The notes under the pieces are model-generated. The model saw only the letters and a program-made list of their open reading frames with translations. It ran no database searches and was not told the DNA's origin. A DNA stretch of 64,000 nt from contig JABYQN010000018.1 in assembly GCA_022606135.1 (NCBI GenBank), positions 310,001-374,000 of the forward strand, given 5' to 3'. This DNA comes from Fomes fomentarius. Its lineage: Eukaryota > Basidiomycota > Agaricomycetes > Polyporales > Polyporaceae. A program made the translations under genes and the position numbers. Below, piece by piece: positions 1 to 11,267 of the stretch; position 1 is the stretch's first letter, and each line of letters opens with the position of its first letter.

Positions 1-20
1 GACTCTACCAGAGTTCAACG

Positions 21-545
21 GTGCAGTCGTCTGTGATCGCCGAGTATGTTGGCACTGGTAGTCGCATGCTTTTCAGTCTGCAAGATCTCGACATGCTCAT
101 GGGAATGACTTCGCGCATGGGCGTGAACTCCGTCAAGGAGTTCCAACGACTACAGCGGCAAGTTTCGAGACATTGCGACAATCTCGTGCAAGGCAGCAAA
201 CTCCGGCAAGACGACTGAATGTTCCTACAGGGACTTCCGGAGTTGCTTCGTGCCCAAGTGCTCAACTGCCTTTGCATAACCCACCCTCAGGTTTTTGCTC
301 CCCGGCAGCCATATTCAATCACTCAAGTTACTGAGGCCGCACGCCATCTTGAAGCTGTTGTCCCATCCTCATTTATTCACCATCGCTATGCTTTCCCCGC
401 TTTCTCCGCTACAGCTTCTCTAACCATGCCCCTTTTGCCCACAGTTAAGTACAAGATTGCACAACTCTTCACAGGCTGTCAAATCGATGGCCGACGTGTT
501 CACGCAGTGGCAGCAACACGCCGCTACGAGCACTTCGACACCTAG
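21..545 (+). pseudogene. Retrotransposon gag-like fragment
   Basis: A reading frame from the left part of the window encodes a helical segment (VKEFQRLQRQ, then MFLQGLPELLRAQV near 219-260). It resembles the capsid-like region of basidiomycete Ty3/gypsy Gag proteins, where a charged helix precedes an LF-x-GLP-type motif. An in-frame TGA at 216-218 splits it between DD and MFLQ; the codon is most simply a decayed CGA. After about position 360 the sequence no longer looks like Gag. No zinc knuckle, protease or LTR is visible nearby. It could be the end of an element that starts outside the window. The family call is inference. Confidence 0.4.
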
Positions 546-689
546 GACCGACCGCTCTCCAACCCACCGCACGTCAGTTACTGCCTCACATGAGCGCAAA
601 CACGACATCCACAGGCACGTGTACGTGTTTATACTGCCGCGATCCAGCGCACGGTGTGGCAGTACTCAGTAGAGTACTCGTACTTGATG

Positions 690-1060
690 TCCGCATTAAA
701 TTCCTAGTACAAGAGCGCTTACACTACTAAATTTGGACATTTGCATTCCTATTACAGTAGTTTAGTCCCTTGGCGATTTTGCCCGACATATCCTCTTCCG
801 CTCCCTCTCCCTCGCTCGTTGCTCCTCGACATCACCCCGATTCGTCTATCCCATCGAACTCGCGACCATGTCGCACTCTCGTTATACCCCACTCTCGTAT
901 ACCAGGGACTACATATGGTCCTTACTACTCGAATCGAATACCCAACTGTCAGCCTCACCCACATCCGTCCGAAGCCCCTATCGCCCCACCACGCACCAAC
1001 AAATGTTTGCGTACTCAGTGCTTCGACACTGGCATACGTCAGTGTCCTCAAGTCGAAACT
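690..1060 (+). repeat. Dispersed leader-like repeat, copy 1
   Basis: This stretch aligns by eye with 9590-9940. Shared blocks include TTGCATTCCTAT, CCCGACATATCC and CTCGAATCGAATAC in the same order and spacing. The copies are clearly diverged. Both precede a reading frame, so the repeat may be a promoter or 5' leader, or a solo LTR. No terminal repeat or target duplication was found. Confidence 0.55.
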
Positions 1061-1560
1061 GACATCTCTGCCCGCCTTGTGAAGTGGAACGAGCAACCAC
1101 AGGTCGTGCTTCCGTCCGGAAGCTACGTACATGTGGCGATTCAAGGCAAGAACCTTCTGGAATGCGTCCTGGAGTACTACAGGCTCTACTCCGAGGCTCG
1201 CACTACGACGGGCTCATCTCAGCAATTTCTCTTCGAGCCAGTCTAGCACTAGTCCCTCCACACCACCCACCTAGTACCTCGCTTCAGAACACGCTCGTCC
1301 GCCCGCTCCGACTTATGCAGGAGGACTCATCCATAACCTCGACCACGACGCGGGGATCGACAGCCTCCGGCAAGAGCTGTATGCGCTTGAGCGGCAGCGC
1401 ACGAAACGTCAGCACGTCACCCAAGAAGTGGCTGCGCAGTTCAAGGCTCACGCAGAACGTGAGAGCGTCACGCGGTACGTTTTCGCGACCCGCCTCACGA
1501 TGCTGACCGTCTGCATTCTTCAGCATGCATCGAAGAGCTCCCCGAGCAACCCACAATCAG
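1061..1560 (+). pseudogene. Uncharacterised coding remnant
   Basis: Downstream of leader-like repeat copy 1 a frame encodes about 60 residues ending NLLECVLEYYRLYSEA and stopping at 1246. A different frame (about 1300-1510) encodes a charged helix with IDSLRQELYALERQ and EVAAQFKAHAERE, which would form a coiled coil. The pieces are in different frames with no clear splice sites joining them, so this looks like one decayed gene. I do not recognise the family. Confidence 0.25.
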
Positions 1561-2110
1561 CAGCTCGACGACGGTGAGCTCTGCCGAGGTGTCTCAGACC
1601 CACTCTGAGGTCCCGACGAATGGAGCTTCCGTCTGTTGATGCTCAGTCCTCACCTGGGACCTCTATCAAGTCTCCTACGACCTCTGTGACCATCCCGAAC
1701 GCGCGCGCGGAATTCGGCCGCCTAATCGACCATGCGCGCCCACGTGGCACCGCACGCAGGAAGTGCGTGTTCACCCACTCGATGAACCGTTCCTACGTCG
1801 TTTTTCGTTATTCGTTATTTATCTCATTTATTCCGATTTTTGCGACGTGTTTTTCCATTTTCCATTTTCCATTTTCGCGATCGGTTTGTCCGTTTTACCG
1901 GTTGTGACCATTGTGTGGCAGTTCCGTCCTACCGGGCGCGTAAGAGTGCGATCGAGGGATGCGCAGCGGTGGGTTTGATGATCGCGGCGCGGTGCGGAGT
2001 CGGCGTAGAGGCGGAAGGAGGGCGCGTTTAACGATGTCGACAGTGAGCAACCGGCCGTGAAGGTGTCGACGATGTGGCGTCGAGGGGGAGGGTTGCCAGG
2101 GGGATCACAT
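1561..2110. other. Intergenic, nothing recognised
   Basis: Holds T-rich microrepeats around 1800-1890 (TTCCATTTTCCATTTTCC) and no supported gene. It lies beyond the 3' end of the minus-strand deacetylase relic. Confidence 0.4.
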
Positions 2111-3620
2111 TCAGAACGTTGAAACGTTGAAAAAATGAAGAAGTGAATTTAGGGGGAGATAGTGAATTAAAACAGGGCACTGAGCGTTAGTGTGAATGGG
2201 AAGACTTTTGACGAGCATCAACAGAACGTGCGGGCGGCTGCATATGTAGTGTAGGTCGCACGTCAATGATGAGACACACGAGTGCAGGAGAATCACGTAC
2301 CCGCTGACATCGGGGTGTATTGTGATTGGGAAGATGAAGTTCTCTTCCTCCCTGTAGGCCGAAGAGTTCAAAATCAGCAAACAATCACGAAGAGTATAGA
2401 TAGCGCATCGTGGGCATGCGACAGATAGAATGCGTATGACCTGTACAAGTACGTGAACATGTCCTTCCAAAGCTGCTCCACGTCCCGTGCGTTGACCTAT
2501 GTACGCACGACAATTCAGTGGATACGCGCCAAGACTTCACACAACTCGAACGACGTACCCATCCATGAGAGTTGGGGCTAGACTTGATACACCTAGGACA
2601 CGGCAAGCTATCAACATCGCATTACTGCATGCATGCCCTGCATGGAGACCTACATCATGGGCGGCAAGTCGTCGAGGTACCAGTTGGCAGGAATTTCGAC
2701 CAGACCTGTTTCTTTGCCCCTGACGAGCGGCTTCATCCACGTCTCTGCCTTCGCCTTGTAGTCGATCTTGTTCCAGAGGTCCTGGTCGCGCAGGTAGAAG
2801 GCTTGGGAGCTGCATCGCGCGCAATGGCGTAAGATCGTGCCGAATGCCGTCCACGATGTCGGGTACTTACTCGTGAGCCATGATGGGATGGTCTAGATTA
2901 CACAGCCGGTGAGGACAAACATTCACAAGCAGACGCGAACCGACATAACTCACCGTACTCTATCCCCTTGTCGAGTAGCAGCATCGTCCCTTCCTTGCTC
3001 GTTTCCCACCACGGCGCGACGCTGCCTTTGGGCGATACGCCGTTGTTGAACTCGGTGAGAAGCTGGTACGTGTGATCGAGTATGTCCTTCTGCTGCTCTA
3101 GAGACATCGCGACCGGATTCTCGTGCGAGTACCCGTGCAGCCCTCTGCACGTATACACGCGCGCGCCATCAGCAGACTGGACCCGCGAACCTCAAATTCG
3201 ACCACACGGAACGCACGCACATCTCATGTCCGGCGTCCCGTACAGCAGCCATCTGTTCCGGAAACGTCTCCAAGCTGCGTCCTGACAATTGCAAAGTTCC
3301 CATGGGGCATTTCATTTCGCGAGATACGTGGCAGAGCAGGGTAGGGCGCACCCCGGGCGCACCTGGGATGAACCATGTCGTCTTGATGCCGTACTTGGCG
3401 AAGAGCTTGAGCAAGCGAGGTGTTCCGACCTCCCCGGCATAGACTCCCTATGCGATGATCACGACAGCAGTAAATACACGAGGGGGTTTGGGAAGTATCC
3501 GAGGTTGAGAGGGAGGGCAACGCTCAGCATGGCATCAGAGACTTACTCGAGAGATGTCAAGCGGGGAGTCTTCACCTCTGTACGAGCCCAACCTTGTTCC
3601 CAAGGCATGAATTCAACATG
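2111..3620 (-). pseudogene. Polysaccharide deacetylase (NodB-fold), decayed
   Basis: Minus-strand exons joined by GT-AG introns give a NodB-fold deacetylase of the PuuE/HpPgdA-like type, metal-dependent enzymes that remove acyl groups from polysaccharides or related amides. Exons run 3547-3610, 3363-3447, 3221-3281, 2954-3144, 2871-2892, 2654-2809, 2559-2592, 2441-2496, 2301-2351 and 2111-2237. Landmarks in order are [59 protein letters not shown] (the HxxxH metal site), [45 protein letters not shown] and FPITIHPDVSG. Signs of decay: the first-exon frame is lost upstream of ALGTRLGSY, where the first metal-binding Asp belongs (a one-base loss near 3613 would explain it), and the C-terminus changes to unrelated sequence after RPHVLLML. 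Splice sites are otherwise well kept, so loss of function is probably recent. Confidence 0.72.
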
Positions 3621-4207
3621 ATGCGTGGCATGCGTGCAGTGTCTGGTTCTGCAGGTGAGGATCGCTGGGGTCAAGAAGGAAGGTAGGTGGAGATGACCAG
3701 ATATCGTATGAGAAGAATCTAAAGGCACCGTGACGGGGCTCCGTGGACTGACCCGGGCGTGACATCCTGTGGAGAATCTCAATTATAATATCCAGAAGAA
3801 CTTCTTTCCGTTGGCGCCGGATCAACATGACTGAATGCCACGATGACATGGTTGATAGAGCTTCACATAAGCTCACGCTCCCCGGGGTGTATCCTACTCT
3901 GTCGCTCACGAGTGCGTTATCATATACAGTACTCAACACGAAGCTGATCGATTTCTCTTCTAGACCTTGTCTTCTCATGCTTGTGCACTCAGGCGCCCCT
4001 AAGAAGTCTCTGAGCGTCCGCTCGCCCGCTTACGCTCCAAGTCGACCAGATGTACTATATGCGGGAATGCTCGACATCCAGTTCGATTAGAGATTTGCAA
4101 AGCAGCCTTATCATCACCGCTCGTGGCATATCGACGGGGCTTCCAGCCGCCCGATAACCTTCTCTTCTTCTCCCTCTTCTCGCAAATCCTTTGCTCTCCG
4201 CGCACCG
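3621..4207. other. Intergenic region between divergent gene relics
   Basis: Lies between the 5' ends of the minus-strand deacetylase and plus-strand permease relics, so it should hold both promoters. Only scattered short frames and no clear TATA box were seen. Confidence 0.35.
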
Positions 4208-6411
4208 ATGTCAGACGAAGAAAAGCGGACGACGGCCTCCACAGTGGCAGAAGAAGAGTCTCATCATGGAGGAGCCCTGAAGGCTCTGAAGCACGCTGAC
4301 GACGCGCTCCTGGCAACGCTGGGTTATCGAAGCGAGTTCAGACGCGAGTTTTCCGTATGTCTCTGCTCTGGGTGTGCCCTGCTCCGTACTCTCTGCGTCC
4401 CGCTGACGCTATGTGCATTTTACGCAGCTCATCGAGACAATCGCATTCGCGTTTTCGATCATGGGCGTCGTCGCATCCGTATCCTCAACAATGTACTTAC
4501 CACTCATCTCCGGTACGTCTCGTAACATATTCTCAGTCTACCCTGGTCTCGTCACAGACTCGCTCGCGGAGCTAACATCGGCGATGCCGTACGTCTCTTC
4601 CCCTGACTCAATGGTCAGGTTCCAAACATGGTCTGAGTGGTGCACTGGTTCTCTACCTCCGTTTAGAACAAGTGCAGGGCTGTACTATTCCTCCGCCAAG
4701 CTGGCTCCGCCGCGCTGGGCTCCGCTCACCAGTTGGATCACCGGATGGGCGAACATCACCGGCCAGGTCTCCCTAGTGTGTTCTATCGACTTCACATGGT
4801 GCGCACATTGTGTGCGTTCATCAGGACAGTGAGTCGTGCTGACCCGACTTGGTGGTCGCTCTAGTGCTCAGATGATCACTGCGCTCTTCGTGGGCTCCGA
4901 CGGCGCCATTGACTAAGGCGCGGGGCCGACGTTCGGAATCCTGCTTGTTATCTTGTTCACGCACGGGCTTGTGTACTCGGCGGCTACGGCGGTCATCGCT
5001 CGGTTGAACATATTCTATGTCATCGTGAACGGTGAGCTTTGGCATCCGAATACATATCGCCGGTAGTGATGGGGAAAGGGCAGTTGGGACGACTATCGCT
5101 GCCATCGTCGCCCTGCTCGTATGTAGCGGCGACCGGAGGGTCTCCACGAGCACAGCATTCACAATGTACGGAGATTACACCGGATGGTCCGATAGTACGT
5201 CCCAAGTTCCGTTCCTTCGCAGGCTGAACATGACGGTTGTTCAGACGCATGGGCGTTCCTACTCGCCTTCACCGCGTCGATGTAGACCTTGACTGGATGT
5301 ACGATCCTCACCACTCATTCACTATATCTGTGTTCTCCACTCACTCCTCCCTACCTTCCATAGACGACTCTGCTGCGCACATCTCGGAAGAGACTTCCGG
5401 GGCAGCCCGCGCCGCACCAATAGCAATCCTGGTCGGAGTCGGCGCAACAGCTTCCCTCGGCTGGCTACTCTACATCGCAGCCTCCTTCGCGGCCGCATCC
5501 ATACCCGACCTTCTCGCTTCGCCTCTCCCATTGCCCATGGGCCAGCTCTTCCTCGATGTACTTGGCAAGCGGAGCATGCTCGCGATATGGAGTCTCATAA
5601 TCGTCGTGCAGTACGTCACCGGTGCCGCGCAGGGCGTCGACGCGTCGCGCGTGGTGTTTGCGTTTGCCAGGGATATTGCGCTGCCTGGGTCCAGGTGGTG
5701 GAAGAAGATGCACCCGTACTCCAGGATGCCAGTGAACGCGTTTTGGCTGGTCATGGTGCTCTCCGCAATCTGTGGGCTGCTCGGCTTCTCGGAGACCGCG
5801 CTATCTTCGCTCGCAGGGTGCGTCTTACTATCTTCCAGGACCATGTTTTCCTTGCGGCTTGTCTCTGAGGTTTGCATGTGTACGTGAGATACTGATAACC
5901 TGCTCACGACAGAGCTGCGGTCATCGGGCTGTACACGTCCTACGTCACGCCGATCTTCCTCCGGATAACTTCGGGGCGCGATAAGCTACAGCCCGGGCCG
6001 TTCTAGCTGGGAAGGTGGTACATGCCCATCGGGATCGTCGCGGTCGCGTGGGTGAGCGTGCTCCTCATGTTCCCGCCAGAGGTCCATCCGACCCCTGAGA
6101 CGATGAGTACGTGCAGCGTGTTCTGTACTGCATGTGGCTGGAGGAGTGCGCTGACTGCATTCGTGACAGATTACGCGGTCGTGCTCATCATGGCCGTGTT
6201 TGTATTCGCGTCACTGCCGTGGATATTCTCGGCGCGCAAGTGGTTCAAAGGTCCTGTTCGAACTGTAGAACAGGGTCCAAGAGCCGCATCTGAGGGCGCA
6301 TCTGACGAGAAACCTGAGACGAAGGAGGCATCTCGTGTCGACGAGGGCGAGGTATTAGATGAGACCCACACTCTGGTTGAGCTGGTCTGTGGAAAAGTTG
6401 TTGTTATATAG
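4208..6411 (+). pseudogene. Amino-acid/GABA permease (APC superfamily), decayed
   Basis: Starts MSDEEKRTTAS at 4208. A multi-exon frame follows with permease landmarks: EFRREFSLIETIAF, FSIMGVVASVSSTM, SAGLYYSSAKLAPP, WITGWANITGQV, HISEETSGAARAAP, QLFLDVLGKRSMLA, QGVDASRVVFAFARD, PGSRWWKKMHPYSRMPVNAF and a last membrane span with LPWIFSARKWFKGPV. These match fungal GABA/choline-type transporters of the APC superfamily, 12-span proteins of the plasma or vacuolar membrane. Three defects show it is dead: an in-frame TAA at 4914-4916 in DGAID-GAG, an in-frame TAG at 6004-6006 in GPF-LGRW, and loss of about 25 residues (one span) between LISG and AELTSAMP near 4510-4560. Short introns, for example after AMP near 4587, remain spliceable. 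Confidence 0.75.
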
Positions 6412-6752
6412 AACATCATTTACTACGGGTTAGACGGCGATACGTACTCATAATTCGGGAAGAACGTCATCATATGCATGTTGTACAGCGTGCAATCCTT
6501 CATTTTCTTCCCTAGAGGAAGGACAGGATAGAATAGCCCGCCATGGATCCTCGCGGCAGCGAAACACGTGACCGCGATGCATGACGCGCCCATTACATCA
6601 TCGGGCAACTTGTACATCCGATCCTATTGTCCTCTTCTTTCTCATCCTCTGCCACTTTCATTGACCTGCGCACCTCTTGACTTCCCTGATTCCTGGGCTT
6701 GTACCTCTCACATTCCAGGGTAATCCCAGGCCAAGTCTTAGTCACAGCAACC
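6412..6752. other. Intergenic, no supported gene
   Basis: A 64-codon minus-strand frame (6423-6617, containing MTFFPNYEYVSP) is present but has no recognisable family, start context or neighbouring exon. It was not annotated. Confidence 0.3.
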
Positions 6753-7919
6753 ATGAGCCACGATGATCGCCCATGGAACTCGGAAGAGCACTATGTCATG
6801 ATCGAGCCGAACCTCAAGTTCCTGCTCATGTTTCCGTAGTCGCGCGCCCCTGCCGTGGTACGCGCGGCTACCTCCCAGACCTATAAAGGAAGTATTGGCA
6901 AGGATGATCCACTGCTCTTCGTCCTATCACACATGTCGGTCAAGACTCAAATGGTAGTATCACTGACTGACTGTTATGGATGGAATATGCAGGACAAGCT
7001 TCGCTTCACCTCCACCTGCAGCATTCACAACGCCTTCCAGCCCTGGGGCTGTCCATACATGCCAGCGGCCGCAGACGACCTCGACTCCTTCCTGCAGACC
7101 TTCCTCCACGTGCTCCTCCTCCGCAGAGGCGAAGAGGTCGAAGATGTGCGCCATAACTACGATAAGCTTGGGAACCTAGACCTACACCTTCTGGGTCGGA
7201 CCCGGGATGGTATCAGGGGAACGTTGTGGTGCTTGGGTGACGACGTGAAGAGAAAGGAGAGGAAGGAGAGGGAAAGGGCCAAGAAGGAGAAGGAGAAGGC
7301 CGAACGGGAGAAGACGATGGCAGAGGATTGCGACGCGGGCGGGGACGAGGATCCCGTCCGGGATGCGTCCTCTGCTGAATCCAAGTCAGACGAGCAAGCG
7401 ACGGCGGAGGAGGACGAGGATGACTTGATAGGTCCTGTGGGCGTTGGTGCGATAGCGGACGCACTGTACAAGCTCTTCGACATCAGCGCCGTCCAGATGG
7501 GTGTGGAGGACACCGCAACTAGAGGGCTGTGGAGGTATAAGGCGGATCAGCAATGGGAAAACGCGAAGGTGCGCGCAGTCGAACATTACAGTAACCATCT
7601 CGAGGGCTGGGCACTGGTTAAGGAGGGTGCGGAGGCGCCTGAGAGGAGGAAGGCGGCGCGTAGGGCGAAGAAGGTCGCCGAGCAAGCGGAGAAGGAGACT
7701 GAGGTCGCGGAGTAAGAGTTGACAGGGAACGTCCCGGATGAGCAAAAGATGGAAACCGACGAAGATGCGGGACGCGTTGAGGGTGTGGACGGTGACGTGG
7801 ATCATGCTACGCAAGAGCTACATGTGGTTCAAGCTGGCACGCACGCACGATCTGGGTCAGCCAGTAGCAGCTCAGACGCGCCTCCCAAGAAACGAGCGCG
7901 TGTAGACGGGGCTTGGTAA
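6753..7919 (+). pseudogene. Acidic/basic coiled-coil protein, interrupted
   Basis: The protein may begin MSHDDRPWNSEEHYVM at 6753; a TAG at 6837-6839 then needs an intron or marks decay. The main frame runs 6855-7715, with a likely GTAGTA...GCAG intron near 6954-6992 joining VKTQM to DKLRFTSTC. It has a globular start, a Lys/Glu-rich coil (KERKERERAKKEKEKAERE), an acidic stretch and a second helical part (DALYKLFDISAVQMGVED). TAA at 7713-7715 stops it, yet the same frame continues open to 7919 and ends in the nuclear-localisation-like PPKKRARVDGAW. The natural reading is a longer nuclear protein cut by one nonsense codon. I do not recognise the family. Confidence 0.45.
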
Positions 7920-8230
7920 GTCTCAACGCGCAGGCTTGCTCTCATCTACGCTTATACATGTAGATGCGACTCACTACAGATGCGTTCATATCAATGCAAG
8001 TCTGGGTGTCTATCACACACGGAAGGCCTCATCACCTCACCCCTGCTTTTCGTCCCTTTGCCTTCGTTTGGTCTCTGTAGTCCTCCCCAAACACGGCTAC
8101 TCTCGTAAACGGCTTATGGCTTGGAGTGCAGTTATATAGTCGGACGAACGGAGCTGGGCACTGCATGTGAAGAAAGCTGGGAAACACTCCCCGTCCATCT
8201 TATGCCCTTTTCTCTTGGCAAGGCTGCGAA
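7920..8230. other. Intergenic, nothing recognised
   Basis: Lies between the 3' ends of converging relics. No gene, repeat or RNA was recognised. Confidence 0.35.
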
Positions 8231-8551
8231 CTATAATTCTTGGGTACTAAGTATACAATGATCGTATGGTTTCGTCGTCATTCTACCAACGTCGGTTCCT
8301 TTTGGGCAGGGAAGGTTCGTCGTCGTCTTCTGACAATTCCTCGTCATCCTCGTCCTCGTCTTCATCAGAATCAAGACCTTCAAAAAGATCAAGATCGTCA
8401 TGATCCATCCGCCGTGCACGAGGGGGGGGCTGGCTTGACCATAGCCAACGGGAAAGAAGTCGTTGCGGTCCAGTGCGTTCATATACTTGCGCTCGTCCGT
8501 CAAGGAACTCGAGCCCATTGAGTCTACGAATGCGAGGTGAACACACTGCAA
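8231..8551 (-). pseudogene. Acidic-tailed protein, C-terminal exon relic
   Basis: The minus-strand frame reads FVDSMGSSSLTDERKYMNAL then DRNDFFPVGYGQ. It is preceded by an acceptor-like CTTGCAG, consistent with a last exon. At a run of eight G (8424-8431) the frame is lost. One base over, a strongly acidic tail continues: MDHDDLDLFEGLDSDED, then SEDDDEPSLPKRNRRW and a stop. A one-base slip in the homopolymer explains the split; a sequencing error there is an alternative. The family was not recognised, and whether it belongs with the adjacent C2 fragment is unclear. Confidence 0.35.
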
Positions 8552-8761
8552 GCAGGGGGCGGTCGCGAAGGTCTATTCACCAAGAAGCCCATTCATGAAC
8601 GAATTGTTATCATGTAAGCCACGACGCTGCTCGACCTCGTATGACTTGCCCTCCTTTACCAGCCTACAGTCGCCCTTATGGGCTTCCGGCTTCCAATCTT
8701 CCTTCTGGCACTATATGCATCATGTGTCATTGGATTGTCCACCAAGCCAGCTTTACTCTCC

Positions 8762-9260
8762 GCATCGACCGCTTCCAGTCCTCCTCCTCGGGATACAGCC
8801 CCGTCTTCGCATCCTTCTGCGGCGCATCCTCAATCAGCTGCGCCACGTCACAGCTCGCGTCTCAGATATGATCGATCGACGAAAGTTTGTCCCAGTCGAG
8901 GACCGAGAGCTGGACCTTGAACGTGGTCTCGTACCGCCGGACGTGGAAGAGCATCTTCTCGTCCCACTGCGGATTCAGCGAGTGCCGTATGACGCGCGTC
9001 CGGAAGACCTCCTTTCCGAAGGAGACGACAACGAAGGGGTCCATGTCCCAGCCTGTGCGCGTCACTGGGAAGCGCATATGAACTCCTCCCTAGAACCAGC
9101 CGAATGGAGATAGAAGGGATGAGCACATATTTTTTTTGAGCTTCGGTAGATCCTCTGTGTTCTGTATCTCGAGCATGACGATACCAAGGATGTCATTCGC
9201 AGCATCAAAGCTGTAGTCCTTGCCCTTGGCAGCCCAAGACTGTCTGAATCTTGACTTTTG
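8762..9260 (-). pseudogene. PSD2: Phosphatidylserine decarboxylase 2, C2-domain fragment
   Basis: Minus-strand pieces read SFDAANDILGIVMLEIQ, then TRTGWDMDPFVVVSFGK, FRTRVIRHSLNPQWDEKM and FKVQLSVLDWDKLSS. This is the membrane-binding C2 domain of fungal Psd2-type phosphatidylserine decarboxylases, which make phosphatidylethanolamine at endosomal/Golgi membranes. After DHI a TGA at 8862-8864 replaces the expected Gly, and the frame continues DVAQLIEDAPQKDAKTGLY, as in the family. An eight-T run near 9130 shifts the frame before the C2 core. The decarboxylase catalytic domain with its self-cleaving LGST-type site is absent, so this is a truncated remnant. An isolated C2 protein is possible but less likely given the linker match. 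Confidence 0.65.
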
Positions 9261-9589
9261 CTGCTTCACCAGCTGAGGCCTCGCGCCTGCGGCCACTGGC
9301 GACGACCAGCACCGGTTTGACGCATCCGAGACCAAATCCTGGTCCACCCTCCTCAACACCGTCCGCGCTTTCCTCGGCGACTGCACCCCCTTCACGCTTG
9401 CCACGCCCGCTGGCACTGGCCAGTCGCCAGTCCTGAAGCAAGTCGTGCCCGCACTGGTACTCAGCGCGTTGAAGTGGTCGAAGTATTTTTCATAGGAGCA
9501 TTCGCTCAGCGAGAGCACGCGTAGCCGACTGTACATCGCGTTGTCCTGTACAGCGCGCGTCCGATTGAGAGAAAGGATGTGCGCATACC

Positions 9590-9940
9590 TTACAAGTATG
9601 AGAACGCTTACATTACCTTACTTAGATACTTGCATTCCTATCACGGTAGATTAGCGCTCTAGTGATCCTGCCCGACATATCCCCTTCCGTCCCCTCTCTC
9701 TCTTCCTTGCTTCTCGCCACCACCCCGTCTCGTCAATCTCATCGATCGCACACACTCTCTAGTGATATTCTACTCTCGTATTCTAGGCGACATCGTACAG
9801 TCGTTACTCGAATCGAATACTCGACTGTCCGCCGCACTCGCTCGCTCGACCGAACCCCTATTTCGCACCCCGAACTTCTGCGTAGCACGAGGTTATCTCC
9901 TCTGCTTCGACAGCGGACCATCCCACAGCTCGAAGACAGG
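9590..9940 (+). repeat. Dispersed leader-like repeat, copy 2
   Basis: Diverged partner of 690-1060 with the same ordered blocks. It ends just before the ATG at 9946, so it supplies the putative promoter/leader of the RNase H-fold-like gene. Confidence 0.55.
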
Positions 9941-9945
9941 CCGTT

Positions 9946-11267
9946 ATGGCGACGAGCTACCTCCCGCAAATGATCCTACCAACTCACATCGCCCCGTCTC
10001 AAATCCGTCTGTCCAAGCTCACCCCACGAACATGTGACGACCTCTCGAAGTACATCCTCTATAACGACCCGGCGGTTCTAGGTGTTGCAGTGCGCCTCGC
10101 ATCGAACGGGGCGGTCAACGCTGTGGCGTTCGCGACTCCGGCGGAGGTGTTCTTTGTCGACATCGCCTCCACGAGTCCGGGCTCAAGCACAAGGTGGGGA
10201 CCGCGGGGCGCCAAAATCACCGTGATCCCCGACAACTCGCAGCACACGAACATCAACTTGAAGTCAACATGCGGACTGCTCGGACTGCTCCATAACCCGC
10301 GCTGCATGCTCGTGGGGTTCGGTATGGCGCAGATCGCTCTCCACCTGTACAGGAAATGCGGGTTGGCCGTTCACGGAGTGGATCTGGGGAGCCTGTATCC
10401 AAACATAAAGAGTGCGGCAGAGGTTGTGGTGGGAAAGGTCCATCAACTTGAAGCCGCGCAAAAGTATCGAATCCATGCGTTGTGGTGCCACCAGCAGCTA
10501 CATGATGTGTGTTTGCGGGCGTGGATTTCAGCCATGTAAGTGGTTCGTCCTTCTTATTTCATGTCCGAGTCGATAATGTGGAGTCTCAACCCGGATATAT
10601 ATCTTTTCCCATCATTGGTGGCGCTGCGGTATGCAGATGCGCAGAGAAGGCGATGGTAGCAATTGAACATTGCTTAAAGGTTGATACGGACAATTTGCAG
10701 GATGTGGAGCTCCGCGTGCTCGGGGAGTTGCTGATGAATGTCAAGCTACTCGAGGCCGAGAAGACTATACAGATGGAGAACAATTTTGAGAATGTTGAGG
10801 TGGATGGGGATGGACAGATCATCATTCAGAATCCACGGTCCAATACACGAGTGCAGGCAAGCAATCAGGTAATGTGTTCAATCCCCCTTGCTCCATCGGT
10901 ACTGACAACTTGCACACGTGGATAGACTTCGATCATGATGGAGACGACAGACGGACACTTTGTGGTAGGCAAGGCCATCAGTGTCCACGGCAAGAAGACC
11001 GGGGTGCAAGTCGTCGAAGGGAGTTTCCGTGGAGGAGGGATCAAGCATATCCATGTTGTTGGACGCAAAGAGCTGACAAACTCTGAAGTCGCACGGAATA
11101 AATTTATCATGCAGCTCCTCCGGGGCATCTCTTCACTCACACAATCTCAGTTCATTGAGATGCTCTGTTTCTTGTTGAATCCCCCACCACGGTCGTATAT
11201 CTCCACCACTCCATGCACCTACATCAGCAAACCCTTTCATTCTCTAAACACACTAAAAGCACTATAA
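9946..11267 (+). CDS. RNase H-fold (3'-5' exonuclease-like) protein, apparently intact
   Basis: Three exons (9946-10535, 10637-10868, 10926-11267) join in frame with GTAAGT, GTAATG and AG sites, giving about 387 residues. The N-terminal half has the pattern of a DEDD-type 3'-5' exonuclease fold: strands around VAVRLASNGAV and VAFATPAEVFFVDI, then LHNPRCMLVGFGMAQIALHL and GLAVHGVDLGSLYP, resembling the K/VG-x-D helix and following VDL strand of WRN/RNase D-like domains. Expected acidic residues are missing or replaced (GFGMAQ instead of GxDxxxD), so it may have lost catalysis. The C-terminal half has SIMMETTDGHFVVGKAISV and a helical end. The start is the first ATG after the leader-like repeat. 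The fold call is inference; the intact three-exon structure is what the sequence shows. Confidence 0.55.

Noticed and set aside
752..1144. 130-codon minus-strand frame
   Set aside because: Antisense to the leader-like repeat and downstream frame; Arg/Gly-rich shadow composition and no domain.
6423..6617. 64-codon minus-strand frame with MTFFPNYEYVSP
   Set aside because: Short and isolated, with no splice partners or recognisable family.
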